Below are positions 35,828 through 62,520 of a stretch of DNA of 64,000 nucleotides, one piece after another; the stretch's first letter is position 1; every line of letters begins with the position of its first letter. The position numbers and the translations under genes were made by a program. Under the pieces are notes generated by a model. It was not told the DNA's origin. It ran no database searches and saw only the letters and a program-made list of their open reading frames with translations. Source of the stretch: Aradus depressus (lineage: Eukaryota; Arthropoda; Insecta; Hemiptera; Aradidae); assembly GCA_963662175.1 (NCBI GenBank), contig OY759215.1, positions 29,948,066-30,012,065 on the forward strand, in the 5' to 3' direction.

Positions 35828-36110
35828 AACAAACAACTCTTCCATATTGTCTAAACTTAGAAAATAAAATATAATAAATTAATATTATATTTTCTTTTAT
35901 TTTAGACAATATGGAAGAGTTGTTTGTTTTTAAGGAGTTTCAATTATACATACTCAATTATATGAACGAACATTGGTTTGATAGCGGATTCCTTGACTGG
36001 TTTTATTATTTAAAACTCCTGAACTATACTCGAACCTGTCCTACGTGTGAAAACGCAATGAATGTACAAATTCCTAGAAGTAATGGTAAATATGGAGCCT
36101 GAAGATGCAA
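35828..36110 (+). mobile_element. Merlin/IS1016-like transposase N-terminal remnant with a foldback
   Basis: A frame at 35911 reads MEELFVFKEF..., then TRTCPTCENAMNVQIP, an in-frame stop where Trp is expected, then RCNNCEC. CPxC ... RCxxC is the zinc-ribbon pattern at the N-terminus of Merlin/ISXO2-type transposases. The first 28 bp (35904-35931) are repeated inverted at 35828-35855, forming a hairpin. No catalytic core is recognised downstream. Confidence 0.4.
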
Positions 36111-36119
36111 TAATTGTGA

Positions 36120-38170
36120 GTGCTGATTTCAACTGGGAGTTTTATGGGAAACATTTTTAACTTTTGGTTTTGAAACATCATTAAGTATTATTTGCGTATT
36201 ATGACAGAATGCTCCTGCTATGATAGAAAGCTCCAGGTTCACGAAAGAACAAGGTTAAATAAGGTGGTACTGCGGAATCACTTTTAACGTTTGAGCAACA
36301 TCTTTGAAATCAAATTACTTTCGCCCAGAGGTATTTTATCGTTTGTGATATCAAATTGCTAAAAAATGATAATTGGAATATATTATTCCGTAAATGTTTT
36401 AAAATCTAAAAAAAAAAAATGTACGGGGGACAAACTGAAAGTTCCCTCCTCAATCCACTGTGAAAGTCCCTCACTATAATTATGTTGTGTACTCTCAACT
36501 ATTGCTGTAAGTTGTTAAAAGGTAAAAATATTTCTGCTTACTTTCAATTACTCTAAAGCATATCGAACAATAAGTTTCCTCTCTATAACTTGACGAAATT
36601 TCCAATAATAGACCATGCTATTTTAAATTCGTCTTTTCGGAATTCCTCACTTGTATTAATCTGAAAAAGTTCGTAAAAGATACACTGTCAGTTTTCCATT
36701 ACAGTTAGCTTATTATATTTACATTTACCTTTTTATTTGGAAAATTCTTCTGCACTTTCTTAAATAAAATTAGGATCCGGGATAGGGCTGTAGAACTGAT
36801 GAACGAACAAAGTGGAATGAAAGAGTATTAGATGATCGATTTGTTATAGATTTTGACGTTTATTAGTAGGAAAAGTCTGAAGCACTTTCCACTTGTTCGA
36901 TGTATCCCTTTCTATAAAAGTTAATTATTTTTCAAGTGAAAGATGGTGAAGAATATTGTTTGGAATTGTATTCAAATAAACATGTGACTGATAAGAACGA
37001 TCCTGTTACCTTTCTTCATTGGTTCTTAAAGAAATATGTACCTTGTTCATTAGTTTTCCTTCTCTTACGTATAAGTATGTTATTAAATATATTCACTTTT
37101 TTTTAGTTTTTACTATTTACATTACAATTTAATCTGGTTTTTAGTTGTTATGTTATATTTGTGTATATCTTTAGTATTTTTTTTCTTTCCGTTTTCTAAG
37201 TTGTAGATTTACAATCTCAGGATATTGAATTTTATTATTTGTGAATTTACTTTTTTTTTTTTCACGGATGCTCCGGTAAATCACCCGGTGGTTTTGTAAA
37301 TTTACTGATTTTTCTTTACTATTTTATTCTAATCTACTTTAATTGGGATTTATTTTTTCTAATGTTTTCTCGGAACTTTTATAGTTTGTGCCCAATCCTT
37401 ATTTTTTTTTCTAGATTTTTGAAACTTGTATAAAATAATATATTCTAATTATACAAACATACATTTTAGCAATTTGAGACCATAAATGATGAAATATGTC
37501 TGGGCTAGAAAATAATTTTCTCTAAAGATGTTGCTCAATATAAGTAAGACGTAACTCCGCAATACTATATTCCGCCTTGTTTCTTAATATTAAAAATTAT
37601 ATTTCCAGAATTAACACGCCAATTATTTTTTTAAAATACTTTTTTAACGTGATTTTCTTACGGGAATGGTACAATATGCGAAATAATATTATATGCCTCA
37701 CTAAAAGAACCGACAGGAGGGTCGCCGTTTTATTCTTTCGGATACGAAAGTCACAATTCTATAGAAAGTTGTTGCACTTTTGCAACGTTTAGATTTCCTT
37801 GTTTTGTGAATAAAGCATGTCAAAGAACATACGTAAGTATAAAAAAGATTTGATAATTAACTACGGTAAAAAGGTAACAAAAATAATTGGAAGGTAAATC
37901 CTGGAAAGATATCGCAGTGGGTTTTACAGAAATAGGCGGGCGTGTTCCACAAAACACTTGGATTGTAAAACTATCATTTTTCTTTTTTATAATTTCCAAA
38001 TATTTTTTTGATCGTAATTTTTGTCACCGCCACTAGAAGTTCGTTTTATCGGGTTTTCACACTTAAGACGATTCGAGAAGAGCGCAGTAGTTTTAAATGA
38101 CAAAACCATTCAAGGAAAAAGTTTGTGAGATTCATTGCATTTGTTCAATTTTTTTTTTTCTTAACATTGT
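36120..38170. other. AT-rich stretch without a recognisable gene
   Basis: Long T runs and short frames only. A piece at about 36960-37060 could be eroded transposase (DGEEYCLELYSNKHV), but the support is thin. Confidence 0.6.
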
Positions 38171-38182
38171 TGTGTCTTAAAG

Positions 38183-38390
38183 GTACCTGACGACATACTG
38201 AGGTCTGCTACTACTCAGGCTCGGCCCAAGGAGGCTAAGTGCTGGGACTGGTTTGGAGCGTAGGCGCCCTCCTTGGCTTCAGTCGCTTAGGGCCGCTCTT
38301 CCGAGGACCCACAGAACCTGCTCTTCAACCAGTCGTTCCTTCCTGTTGCCATATCACACTGAGATAGACGATAGACTGCGAATTCCGGTA
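38183..38390 (+). CDS. Candidate last coding exon (81 nt) with spliced 3' part, unidentified
   Basis: A strong acceptor (long T tract, GTCTTAAAG) precedes 38183. In phase 0 the frame reads VPDDILRSATTQ..., then AKCWDWFGA and a TAG at 38261-38263. The exon-like GC-rich segment goes on to a good donor TTCCG|gtaagt at 38390, so the stop would be followed by a spliced 3' UTR, or the whole piece is a non-coding or 5' exon. In another frame it is open from 38202 to the donor. Phase is compatible with the candidate exon at 25,587. I do not recognise the protein. It ends 1.1 kb upstream of gene B. Confidence 0.35.
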
Positions 38391-39142
38391 AGTACATCCT
38401 GCTTCAGGCATGTCGTATATACGGCATATTCTTATACAGTTAACGGAAGGAGGATCTCTGTCTTCTTCGGGGCATGGGAACGCTCCTAAATCATATCTTT
38501 CACGTGCAACAATGACTGAGTATTTCTGATCAAAGACAGAGAGGTACTGACGAGAATTAAAAATATTGAAACAAAAAATTTCCTAGATTAGTAGACCTAG
38601 TTATGTTTAGATGGAATTTGAACACAAACGTTTGTTTTCTTCTTGGTCTGCTTTTCCACCAGTGTATACCTATAATAGTTTTTGGAACTCTAAAATGAGT
38701 ATCAAAAGATCTTCCTTGTCCAAATACATTTCGCAAACTGAATAACCCACTAGTAATCAAACGCACGTGTTCATCACTGACGCACAGCATAAATTTTGGT
38801 ATAGCAAGAACATTTACTTCGCGGAAAAAATATGTGCGTTGAATTTACACATTCAACACACTACACCTTAATATTGATATGGCTTTAAGTACCTTCTTTA
38901 TTATTTTTCTATGTTGTTGCTGATATCGATTGTCATATTAGCAAATCCTTCATTCAATTTCTGATTTCGATACATTTGGGATATCATATGACCTAGTAGT
39001 TGAAGCCAGGGAGTCTGACACACTTGGATTAGAATTAACAATACTACTAAAAAATAAAAATAAATTAATAAATACAGTAGATACATTTTTAAATTTAATT
39101 TAAATAATTATTTTTTATAACTCTTTGGGAAGTCTTTTTCAC

Positions 39143-39176
39143 GATATTTTGGAACGTTCTTAAGTCCCTTCATCAG
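39143..39176 (-). ncRNA. Hammerhead-like motif with one core change
   Basis: Minus strand: CTGATGA (39176-39170), stem II GGGAC/GTTCC, AAAA in place of GAAA, palindrome ATAT, then C. Loss of the core G would be expected to weaken or abolish cleavage. Relatives at 43.73 and 53.94 kb. Confidence 0.5.
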
Positions 39177-39365
39177 TTTACAATGTAAGAAATACAGAAA
39201 AGAGAAAGAAAACAAAATAACAATAACAATTATTTTTAAGTACCAAAGATATGTTGAACTCGGATAGAGAGATGCAGAGGGTAGGGCATAGTGATAGTGG
39301 TGGGGAGGTAGGTGGACTGGAGGCCTCTTCCAATATTTCACAACCTGACCTCCACCTTGTTCTGA

Positions 39366-39398
39366 TATATATGGGACAAAGATGTAGCTAGTGTCAGT
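39366..39398 (+). promoter_or_regulatory. Core promoter of gene B: TATA box and initiator
   Basis: TATATAT at 39366-39372 and the arthropod initiator TCAGT at 39394-39398. The T of TATA and the A of the initiator (39396) are exactly 30 bp apart. This predicts a 22-nt 5' UTR ending CAACATG at 39418. Confidence 0.82.
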
Positions 39399-39417
39399 CA
39401 GTCGCAACAGTGTCAAC

Positions 39418-54340
<14,923 letters not shown>

Positions 54341-54395
54341 TCTCTCGGTATTATCTACCAAAATGTCAACATTTCTAGTCCAAACTCTGGTATAT

Positions 54396-54401
54396 ATTAA
54401 A
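54396..54401 (+). terminator. Possible polyadenylation signal of gene B
   Basis: ATTAAA, the common variant hexamer, 56 bp after the stop codon; TG-rich DNA follows. AATAAA at about 54684 is an alternative. Confidence 0.4.
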
Positions 54402-55470
54402 TGTAGGGAGTAAGGGTGTCTCTTAACAGCTGTGAAGGTGCATAAAATTTGTAGTTGGAACTTTTAAGATGCACCCTAACAACCAAGGTTTGCCTTGGAG
54501 TTACTTTAATTTATTAGCTTGTCAAGAATATTTGTTCCTTTATTCGTGTAAGGCCGTTAGAGAAGGACCCACTTTGCCGGCATTTAGGCATATTCTTTTA
54601 AAAAATAGGGAATGGACTGCATAGGCTAAATGAACTAACGTAAAAAAAAAAAAAAACTGGAGATAGTACATATAAAAAAATAGAAATAAACAAGAAATCA
54701 CTGTAAATTTCATATGACCTGCTGAAAAGGTTATCGTAGAAATATATCATTGGGGGCCCTCCGGCGCAATCCTTAGGTAAAAGCCGCTTTTATTTATTGA
54801 TTTTTATAGTTGGATGCAAATTTCTCGGAAGCTAGTCAAAGTGGGTCCATCTCTGGCTAAGCCACCACATATTTAAATTTTTAAGTTTATTTGTAAGCAT
54901 AACTTATATATGAATCGGTTCGTGGAAACAAATTTCAGATACAGGCGCATTTTTATTTTGTTTAAAAAAAGAAAGAAAGAAGCCCTAGAAATAGATTAGC
55001 TGACAGCTAAATGAGTAGTTTGGAAGAAAAAGAATGTGTTTGAGTAGTTTTGTCCATGCACCGATTCATATAAGTACCAATTGCAGGGTTCCGAACACAA
55101 AACATCATCTTCCTTGCTTTTCTCATAAATAAGATCAAAACCAGAAAATTTTGTGTTAAACGCAGGTAGACTCATTAACTGGTGCATTTTGTGTGGACAT
55201 TTCTTCAGTCTGAATGTAGCTCAGGAGTGCACCAAATTGAACATCTGTATGTAAACATTAATATAGAGAGGATAAAATATTTTTTTTTGTCCACTGTGTT
55301 CCGAACCCTCCATGAAGTATCCGAGATAGTGTTGAAGTTATATATATATATTAATATTTTAATTTTGTTTAAATTAGTTTTAATTATAGAACCGTTCTTT
55401 ATAATAATAAGAAAAACGTGCAAATATTTAAGAGTAGAACATTAGGACCACGAAGACGGATGAGAAATTG
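54402..55470. other. 3' flank of gene B
   Basis: AT-rich, possible 3' UTR at the start, short A runs. No gene or repeat recognised. Confidence 0.6.
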
Positions 55471-55475
55471 TTTAA

Positions 55476-55725
55476 TTGAGGGGGTTAGAAGCAAAGGGAT
55501 ATAAGTGACAATTCGGATGAAATTGAGATATGTGTGTTAACATCTTCCTTGACACCTACCTGACTACTGGCTAATGATCAAAACGATTGTTAGTATACCA
55601 GTAATGCTATCTAGTGGAAAATACCTGGGTAATACCTGAATTTACGATGTTACTATAGTTTTGAAGGTAATTATATCGAAATTACATTTTTGTCCCTTGC
55701 ATCCCTTTGCTTCTAACCCCCTCAA
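55476..55725. mobile_element. TTAA-flanked MITE
   Basis: The left end TTGAGGGGGTTAGAAGCAAA and its inverted complement at the right share about 35 bp. TTAA lies directly outside both ends (55472-55475 and 55726-55729). 250 bp, no frame. TTAA targets are typical of piggyBac-type transposases. Confidence 0.8.
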
Positions 55726-55729
55726 TTAA

Positions 55730-58700
55730 TGGTGTATATTAAATATATATTATACTACTTAAGAGTAAATACGAGTAATTTAATAAATTTGTTTTCATAG
55801 ATATTTGATGTCATGATCTGCTTTTGAGAATGGGAACATAAAATTAAATTTGGGCGGGCAAATTGTCATTGTGAGAAGTCCATTGCTACAACTAAAAGTA
55901 GATGCGCAGATGAATTAGCATAAAGAGATAATTCCTGCGCAGAAATGACTATCTTCAGCATCACAACCTCTCCCTATTTCCATCTCTCTGTTGACATGTT
56001 GCTGCAACTCATAAACCACTTCTTGGTAGTGATTGTACCTAAGACCTCCGATTTCTATAAGTTGTATTCATTCTTTCGTTTGTGGCTCATTTTGATATAA
56101 TATTTATTTTCAGTTATCTCGTTGTTTAATATCTTCTAGTCACGTCCCCCATTGAATGCTTCATTACTCTATTCGTATGTGATTTTAATAATGAACCACT
56201 CTAAGTCAAAGTAGACAACCTAAATGCCACTTGATACTGTTGTTACTTAAACAAAATGCCCACATGAAAAGAAGCAGTTGTAGAATATATACCACAAGCA
56301 GAAAATAAACGTAGTGTATATTCGCTTTAAGCGGTGCCTAAAAAACCTGAGTACGGAAAAGAATGAAACTTTAAAAATTAACGTTATGCTCCAGTGAGAT
56401 GTGGAATAGCTTGGATGGGGCGACGTTATTATGTAGTCTGTGGTGGAAATGAAACCAAATGGCATAGTATAGTAGGAATATTGGACAGACAACAATCATC
56501 TTGAAAACATTCCTCTAAATATGTTTAAAATATACGAACATATACGTTTTACTGTTATTTGAATATTATTATGCTCTGTTTATTTATTTATTTATTGGGA
56601 TACATTGTAATTTAATGTTGAGTAGGTCTTCTTTTATTCGAAGAAGTGAGGAGAGTCGATTTCAGATTATCAATTTGTCGAAATTGAGTTACCATTTGTT
56701 TCAATTTTGTTACCAAGTAATACCACTATTGTTATTACCAAGTAATAACAATATAGGTTAACTATTGTTAAAATTATTATGAGGACATTCGATGCAATTT
56801 TTATGTTTACAATAGATTAAGTTATTGTGTTAGCCTTAAGTTACAAAAATATAGGCAAATCCAAGACATATACATATAGTTCATATGGCTAGGCCACTCA
56901 ACACCCCATGAAGTCTTCCTTGGCTAGCCACTCACCCAGACGATGAATTTGCTAATCCCTCTCCTCCGAGGTAGAGTTGCCAAAAAAGAATGGGGTAGGA
57001 GCTGGTTCCCTTCCTCATGACGTAGAACATTTTTGGCGCCGCGTACACTTCATATCAAATAATGAATATTTATTAGGGAATGGTGTGTCTCAGGCCCCCC
57101 CATCGACATATAGTAAATTTCTGGCGCCACATGGCTTAGGTTAGTACCTAATATAGCCACTATTAATGTATATAACCTATGTTATATACATGATATAACT
57201 GGGCTTATAAGATACTACATGTGAAACTTCATGAAAACCCGGTCATTGAAGTATCATTCATTTTATATTCCTCCCCCTCTCTATTAACATTTCGAGATGC
57301 CAAATAATTATTAAATTTCACCAAAATATGTTCTGTCCTTTTAGAAAAGATAGTGTACAAACATACAGACTACAATTTTATTTACACAGATATCTTACTT
57401 CGTCAGTTAATATTCAATTGTCTGACCTATTTGTCATTGATTTCCACAATTAGTGTTGTTTATTGATGTAATTTGTAGTTTTAAATGTCTTTGTGTTGTT
57501 AATTAGTTAATAAGTATACGAGGTGTATATGTGATTATAATTCATAATGTAATTATAAATAATTGGATCTGTGATAAATAAAGTTGCATATTTATCACTA
57601 ATTTTGTTGTTTTACTTTTCTTTTAGTTCTTTCCCCAATACTTTTACTTGTTTATTTTTATAATATTCATTTGTATCTTCGAATTGCAAACGAAGGATTT
57701 AGCCAGTGCTGCTTATGAGGCTTTGGATGAATTGTGATTCTTTCATGAGTTAGTGGAATAGCTATTTCAGTGGCATGTTTCCTTCACCCTTTCAACCGTA
57801 AAACTTAATATATTCACTGTTGTGGAATTGAATCCCCTTAGATAATATTTAGGAGAAAACTTCCTTTGTTCATTGTGTTGTTTGTTGTTATCATCTAGCA
57901 ATCATCTCATTTCCTTTGAGACACTCTCAAGAGATCTGTTACAAAAATTATTTTTCGTCATATTTCCTCTACACTAGTACTCGTACGTACTACTTATAGA
58001 TTCATTCTGCATGAAATGAATTCCATCAATCAACGATCAAAAATACTTTACAATACAATACTTTGTCATTGTGAAAGAGATCTATTGTATATATGATGCA
58101 GCGGTACAATTATTATTACATAAATTCACTTTAAAAACAGTGTTGAAAAAAAATAGAAAAAGGTAAATAAAGAAGAGCGAATCTTTCGCTAACTTTCCGA
58201 AGAATCTCTTGTTCGAAGCAGTACGTCTCAGACCCACTTCGTGCTTCGGTATTGAAAAATCGGCTTCTAGAGTATCGCGTGCTATGAACTGTTTTGGTGG
58301 ACGATTATTAAGTAGCTGTTGCTCTGGGCTCATGTAAATTATGCATAATACATGAACACTTATTTCAAAGCTCCTTTACACCTAGTTTTTTGTGTCCCCT
58401 TTCAGTATTTTATTTCTGTTCCTTAGCGAGCTTCATTTTTTGTATTTTATTTTCATTTTGTTTTGGCATGACCAGTAATTTGTTCTTTTGTAAATGGTAA
58501 TTCCTTCCCTCATTTTTATTCTTACGTTTTCTTTTTCCATTTTATGTTATTTAAATCTCCTCAATTAAAAAATAGCAACAAAGAACGTAAAAATAATTAA
58601 AAGAAGATTTAGAAGGCAGTACTATGACAAAATTACGATCTGGAAAGCTTGTCAAGTGGCGACAACAACAGTTTAACTTCACATTGTAATGTATTCTTCA

Positions 58701-60180
58701 CTAATCATTTACACTTAATGTGTCAATTATTGACCGTTTTACGCTTCCTTATTTTTGCTGTATGAATTGAGACGTAAGTTGAACGTTTTTGTCAGCAATA
58801 TCTTTATATGGCTGGAGATTCTACTTTTGAGGTCGAAGTTCTACGAAAGGATGGAGTTCAGTTGGGAATTGGTTGTTTTGTGAGGGGATGTGAGTGACAT
58901 TGACCGCAAAGTTGGAACAACTTTGGGAGAGCAACTCAACAAATGATCTGTACCAAGGAAGGACCTACCAGAGAATTCTAGTAGCTCTTTATTACTTTAA
59001 TTCCTGTAGATTTCATTATTTCCTTTGGTGTTTTTTTACATGCGAACATTTAATATGAAGACTTTTCTTTCGCGATTTAAGCTTAAATATTCATTTTCAA
59101 TTGTCGTAACACCTGAGAGAAAATATAATAATACCAAAAGTATAGAGTATAAAATTACTTGCATACATTAATAAATATTACATTTGATGGACATCTGTTG
59201 GGCTCTGCTGTATCACTTTTCAGATGTTGGTGGCTCAAGTCAAAATTGCCAGAGTTGATTTTGTTTTTGAATTAATTAGATAGCAATCGATAAAGCATTT
59301 AACAATTTCCTTTTTCATACCTGAGACTCAAAGTATTCTGAAAGCCGTTTTTTTTTTTTTTCCTTTTTTTGCAAAACAAAAGAAAATGAGTTCAAAGTGA
59401 TTAGCTAATAGGAAATTAACAAAAAATAGAAAACTTCAGTGTATGAAGAAATTGTGGCAGTGATACTAAATTATAGTGAGGCAGATAGAGGAGTGCCGGA
59501 TATGTCAATGTCTGCAGTAGACACTCGTCAGAGGTTGGAATAATTAGACGTTGTCGGAGTATGTCATACACAGAAGGATCGTTCTGTGGACAACAGAGGC
59601 CATGATGTCTGAGTGAGTAGCGTTTGCTGGCTACGAGCCTTCCGACCGACAAAGAACGTAATTCCTGGAGTATTCAAAGAAGGGTTCTCCGGATGAGAAA
59701 GTATAGGGAACCGAAGGAATAAAACATGTTTTAGTGTAGAGGCTCAGTGAAGGAGTGTGGTGGGTATTGATTACATAAGGTGTACAAAGTGATTTGTTTA
59801 ACTTAACGTCTTTGTGTACTTCCCATTCGGAATGAAAGGACCAGCTCCACAGGTCCTTGCCCTTCTCTTCTCTTAATTTATTCAACTTACTTTCAATGGA
59901 ACAAATAAATAACAAGATTCGATTCGGAAACCTTTGTTAACATTTATTTAGCATAAAATAACATTTTCAAACTATTAATAATTATTAAAAATATACTTAT
60001 AGTATGTACAAGTTCGATGGATTTTCAAATTACTTCCTAGGTCAGTTATAATGTTTTTTCTTCGCATGCCATCCGACTTACTGTATAGTCTAACAGGCCA
60101 CTGAAAGGACGAGTTTGCATTTAGTCTCATTATCGGAGGTATGTTCAACAAAATAGGAAAATTTCCAACTTATTTTACAA
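55730..60180. other. Intergenic DNA without a recognised gene
   Basis: AT-rich. Minus-strand frames at 58082-58333 (start MSPEQQLLNNRPPKQF, then RRTASNKRFFGKLAKD) and 59416-59915 have somewhat coding-like composition but no recognised family and no clear splice sites. They may be pieces of old mobile elements. Confidence 0.5.
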
Positions 60181-60218
60181 TTCCTGTTTGAGGAATGAGG
60201 ATGGCTTATCACGATGGT

Positions 60219-60219
<1 letters not shown>

Positions 60220-60293
<74 letters not shown>
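60220..60293. repeat. 74-bp poly(T) tract
   Basis: An uninterrupted run of T. Length is probably uncertain in the assembly. It may be the poly(A) tail of a minus-strand retroposon, although no body is recognised to its right. Confidence 0.95.
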
Positions 60294-60294
<1 letters not shown>

Positions 60295-60600
60295 TATTTA
60301 CCTTTATGTATCTGTTAAACACAATTTATATTTATATATATTTATTATTACACATATTTATATATATAAATAAATATAATATTAATATGATCAAAATAAT
60401 ATACATATATTACTTATTATTTATTATTTTGTGCATATTCATTTTATAGAAACGTTTTTATTTATTTAATGTTATTACTCCCCTCCCCCTTTTTTTAATA
60501 TTTCATTTCTTTTTACATATTCCTATTTATTAGATTACTTTATTTTATTTTTCACAATAGTCAGCGAATATACTTATGAAAAAAAATAAAAACTTATGTT

Positions 60601-60674
60601 TTTTTTTTAAAACAGTATTTCACATAATATAATATATTATGTGAAATAAACTGTTAAAAAAAAAAAAAAAAAAA
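60601..60674. repeat. AT-rich palindrome
   Basis: AACAGTATTTCACATAATAT is mirrored as an inverted copy ending CTGTT, flanked by a T run at left and an A run at right. It can form a long hairpin. Confidence 0.85.
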
Positions 60675-60739
60675 TCTATTATATATTATATAAAAAACAT
60701 CTATTATATAATAGATGGCCTTAAACTCCAAATCCTATC

Positions 60740-60900
60740 CTATAATGTATGGGAGTACTTCCGATATTGCTACGACTTAACAAATACTGCGTTGGTACAG
60801 TGTGACGTGGCAGATGATAGCATTACCGAAAATACTCCCATATATTATATATATTTTATTAAGTGTTTCACTATATCTCTGCAGATAATGTTAAGTGTCA
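60740..60900. mobile_element. Eroded copy of the 62.2-kb foldback
   Basis: ATGGGAGTACTTCCGATATT at the left and TTACCGAAAATACTCCCATA at the right are the two hammerhead arms with mutations. TTTCACTATATCTCTGCAGA at the end matches DNA following the 62.4-kb copy. Confidence 0.55.
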
Positions 60901-61148
60901 AATTTTCTTATGGTTTTATTTTTATCGATTGTAAAAAATATGTCCAATAATAATAAAAAAAATTACATGCTGCAATATACGTGTTCTGATTTAAACGAAA
61001 TTTTTGTATTTAGCACATTTTGGTCATATTGGAGGATTTTCTAAATTTGTATTTATTGTTTTCTCCAATTCGGCGTTATATAAACCAGTAGTTAGATATT
61101 CCTAACATTTAGGCACCGAAGGACGGTACAAACCAGCAAATAGGTTAA

Positions 61149-61172
61149 GACAATAATTGTACAATTATTGTC
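61149..61172. repeat. Perfect 24-bp palindrome
   Basis: GACAATAATTGT followed directly by its inverted complement ACAATTATTGTC. Confidence 0.95.
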
Positions 61173-61179
61173 GTCCGAG

Positions 61180-62010
61180 ACTGCAGTTTGCCCAGCCGGA
61201 GAGAGGTCTATATTAAATGAACCGATATACTTTAAGTGAGTGTCGACTGCGTCTGTTTACCAAGCTAGCTCAGGTTTGAACTGGGCTAGACAGTCCAATC
61301 AGACCCCACTCTAATAAATATTTAATTGTTAAACTGTTTGGACTGGCAAATTTAAATCAAACCCAGATCTCTTGTCCTCCCTTTCCTCTCCGTTCTGGTG
61401 AATTGAGATCCTGGGTTTACCTTCTTTCTGCTCCTCCTCCCTTCCTTGTCTTCTTCACTAGAAATCAGTGCCAATGCCCTCTTATTACTTATACTTTCCC
61501 GAAAATCGATATAAAATTTTCATCATATTTTTATGTTTCAAGGTCATTACAGTAATTTTACACTATTTTTGGAAAGAAGTGTGTGTGTGAACGTACGTGC
61601 GTGGTCAATTTTTCCTACACGATATCTCGCGAATGAGAAATGATATCGACTCCGCTTTGGTGCCAATCGAAGCGTATCATCGTAGATATGATCTGAAAGA
61701 AATTTTTATCAAACTCTGTCCAGCCGTTTTTTTGTTTAAGCAAAAAGACTACTAAAAAAGTGGATTTTAGGATTTCTTAAAAAAGATTTATCTGATCTAA
61801 TTTGTTTTGGTGGCAAGGTAGCCCTTCCTTTAGAGCCAGATTGAAAAATAGGCTGTATATAGCATATATGGCGTCTGAAAATGTTGAACGGGAGGGATGG
61901 TTATGAGAGGGACTAAGCATAAAAATTGTTCTAGCTCATTAACGGATGGTCTGATTGTCATGAAATTTCTCATGTAGCATTCTTAATAGCCCATTGAAAA
62001 AAAAAGGCTA
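61180..62010. other. Repeat-like intergenic DNA
   Basis: Contains phrases typical of dispersed arthropod repeats (GTGTGTGTGTGAACGTACGT, ACGATATCTCGCGAATGAG), but boundaries cannot be set. No gene. Confidence 0.4.
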
Positions 62011-62013
62011 TGT

Positions 62014-62095
62014 GACGTCTTAACCTCCCATTCGAAGGACGGCGTGCTCAAGGTTTTTGCATCCCAAATAAAAACACTTAGAACCCAATAGGGAC
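62014..62095 (-). mobile_element. SINE fragment
   Basis: Minus strand: the middle of the SINE, GAGCACGCCGTCCTTCGAAT followed by GGGAGGTTAAGACGTCA. Confidence 0.7.
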
Positions 62096-62246
62096 ATTTG
62101 TCTCGATTTCCAACCAAATTGATCAAAGGGAAGGGGGAGATCATAGGAATGGGCCTCAACTCAAACAATCCTACTGTTGGACTTGAAAAATAAAATAAAA
62201 CTTGTTTATTTAATATATTGTCTAATTTCACTAACTATATATACAT

Positions 62247-62285
62247 ACATGGGAGTACTTTCGGTATTTCTACCATCCTCAGCCA
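62247..62285 (-). ncRNA. Hammerhead ribozyme motif, left arm
   Basis: Minus strand: CTGAGGA (62282-62276), stem II GGTA-GAAA-TACC, GAAA, palindrome AGTACT, C. Mirror image of the right-arm motif. Confidence 0.66.
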
Positions 62286-62351
62286 AAAGCATAAGAGATA
62301 AGACTATCTAGCATAAGAGATAAGACTATACAGTCTTATCTCTTATGCTTT

Positions 62352-62390
62352 TGGCTGAGGATGGTAGAAATACCGAAAGTACTCCCATGT
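62352..62390 (+). ncRNA. Hammerhead ribozyme motif, right arm
   Basis: TGG, CTGAGGA (62355-62361), stem II GGTA-GAAA-TACC capped by a GNRA loop, GAAA (62375-62378), palindrome AGTACT (62378-62383), C at the cleavage site (62384), then CCA. Stem I TGG/CCA pairs. All core positions are intact. Confidence 0.7.
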
Positions 62391-62520
62391 ATATATAGTT
62401 AGTGAAATTAGACAATATATTAAATAAACAAGTTTTATTTTATTTTTCAAGTCCATTTGAATTATTTCACAATATCTCTGCAATAATGTCAGTTTTCAAT
62501 CCTACTGTTGATTTTTTAAC

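Larger units (their letters stand above)
62179..62454. mobile_element. Young foldback repeat with an intact hammerhead motif in each arm
   Basis: Arms 62179-62310 and 62329-62454 are almost perfect inverted complements over about 125 bp. The centre holds an extra direct copy of AGCATAAGAGATAAGACTAT. Each arm carries an intact hammerhead core pointing outward. No protein is encoded. The near identity of the arms indicates recent origin or ongoing correction between arms. Confidence 0.82.

Noticed and set aside
57680..57740. Short frame ending AAYEALDEL and stop
   Set aside because: About 15 codons only, with a weak acceptor; expected by chance at this length.
60188..60449. Poly-Phe open frames
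   Set aside because: Pure products of the poly(T) tract.
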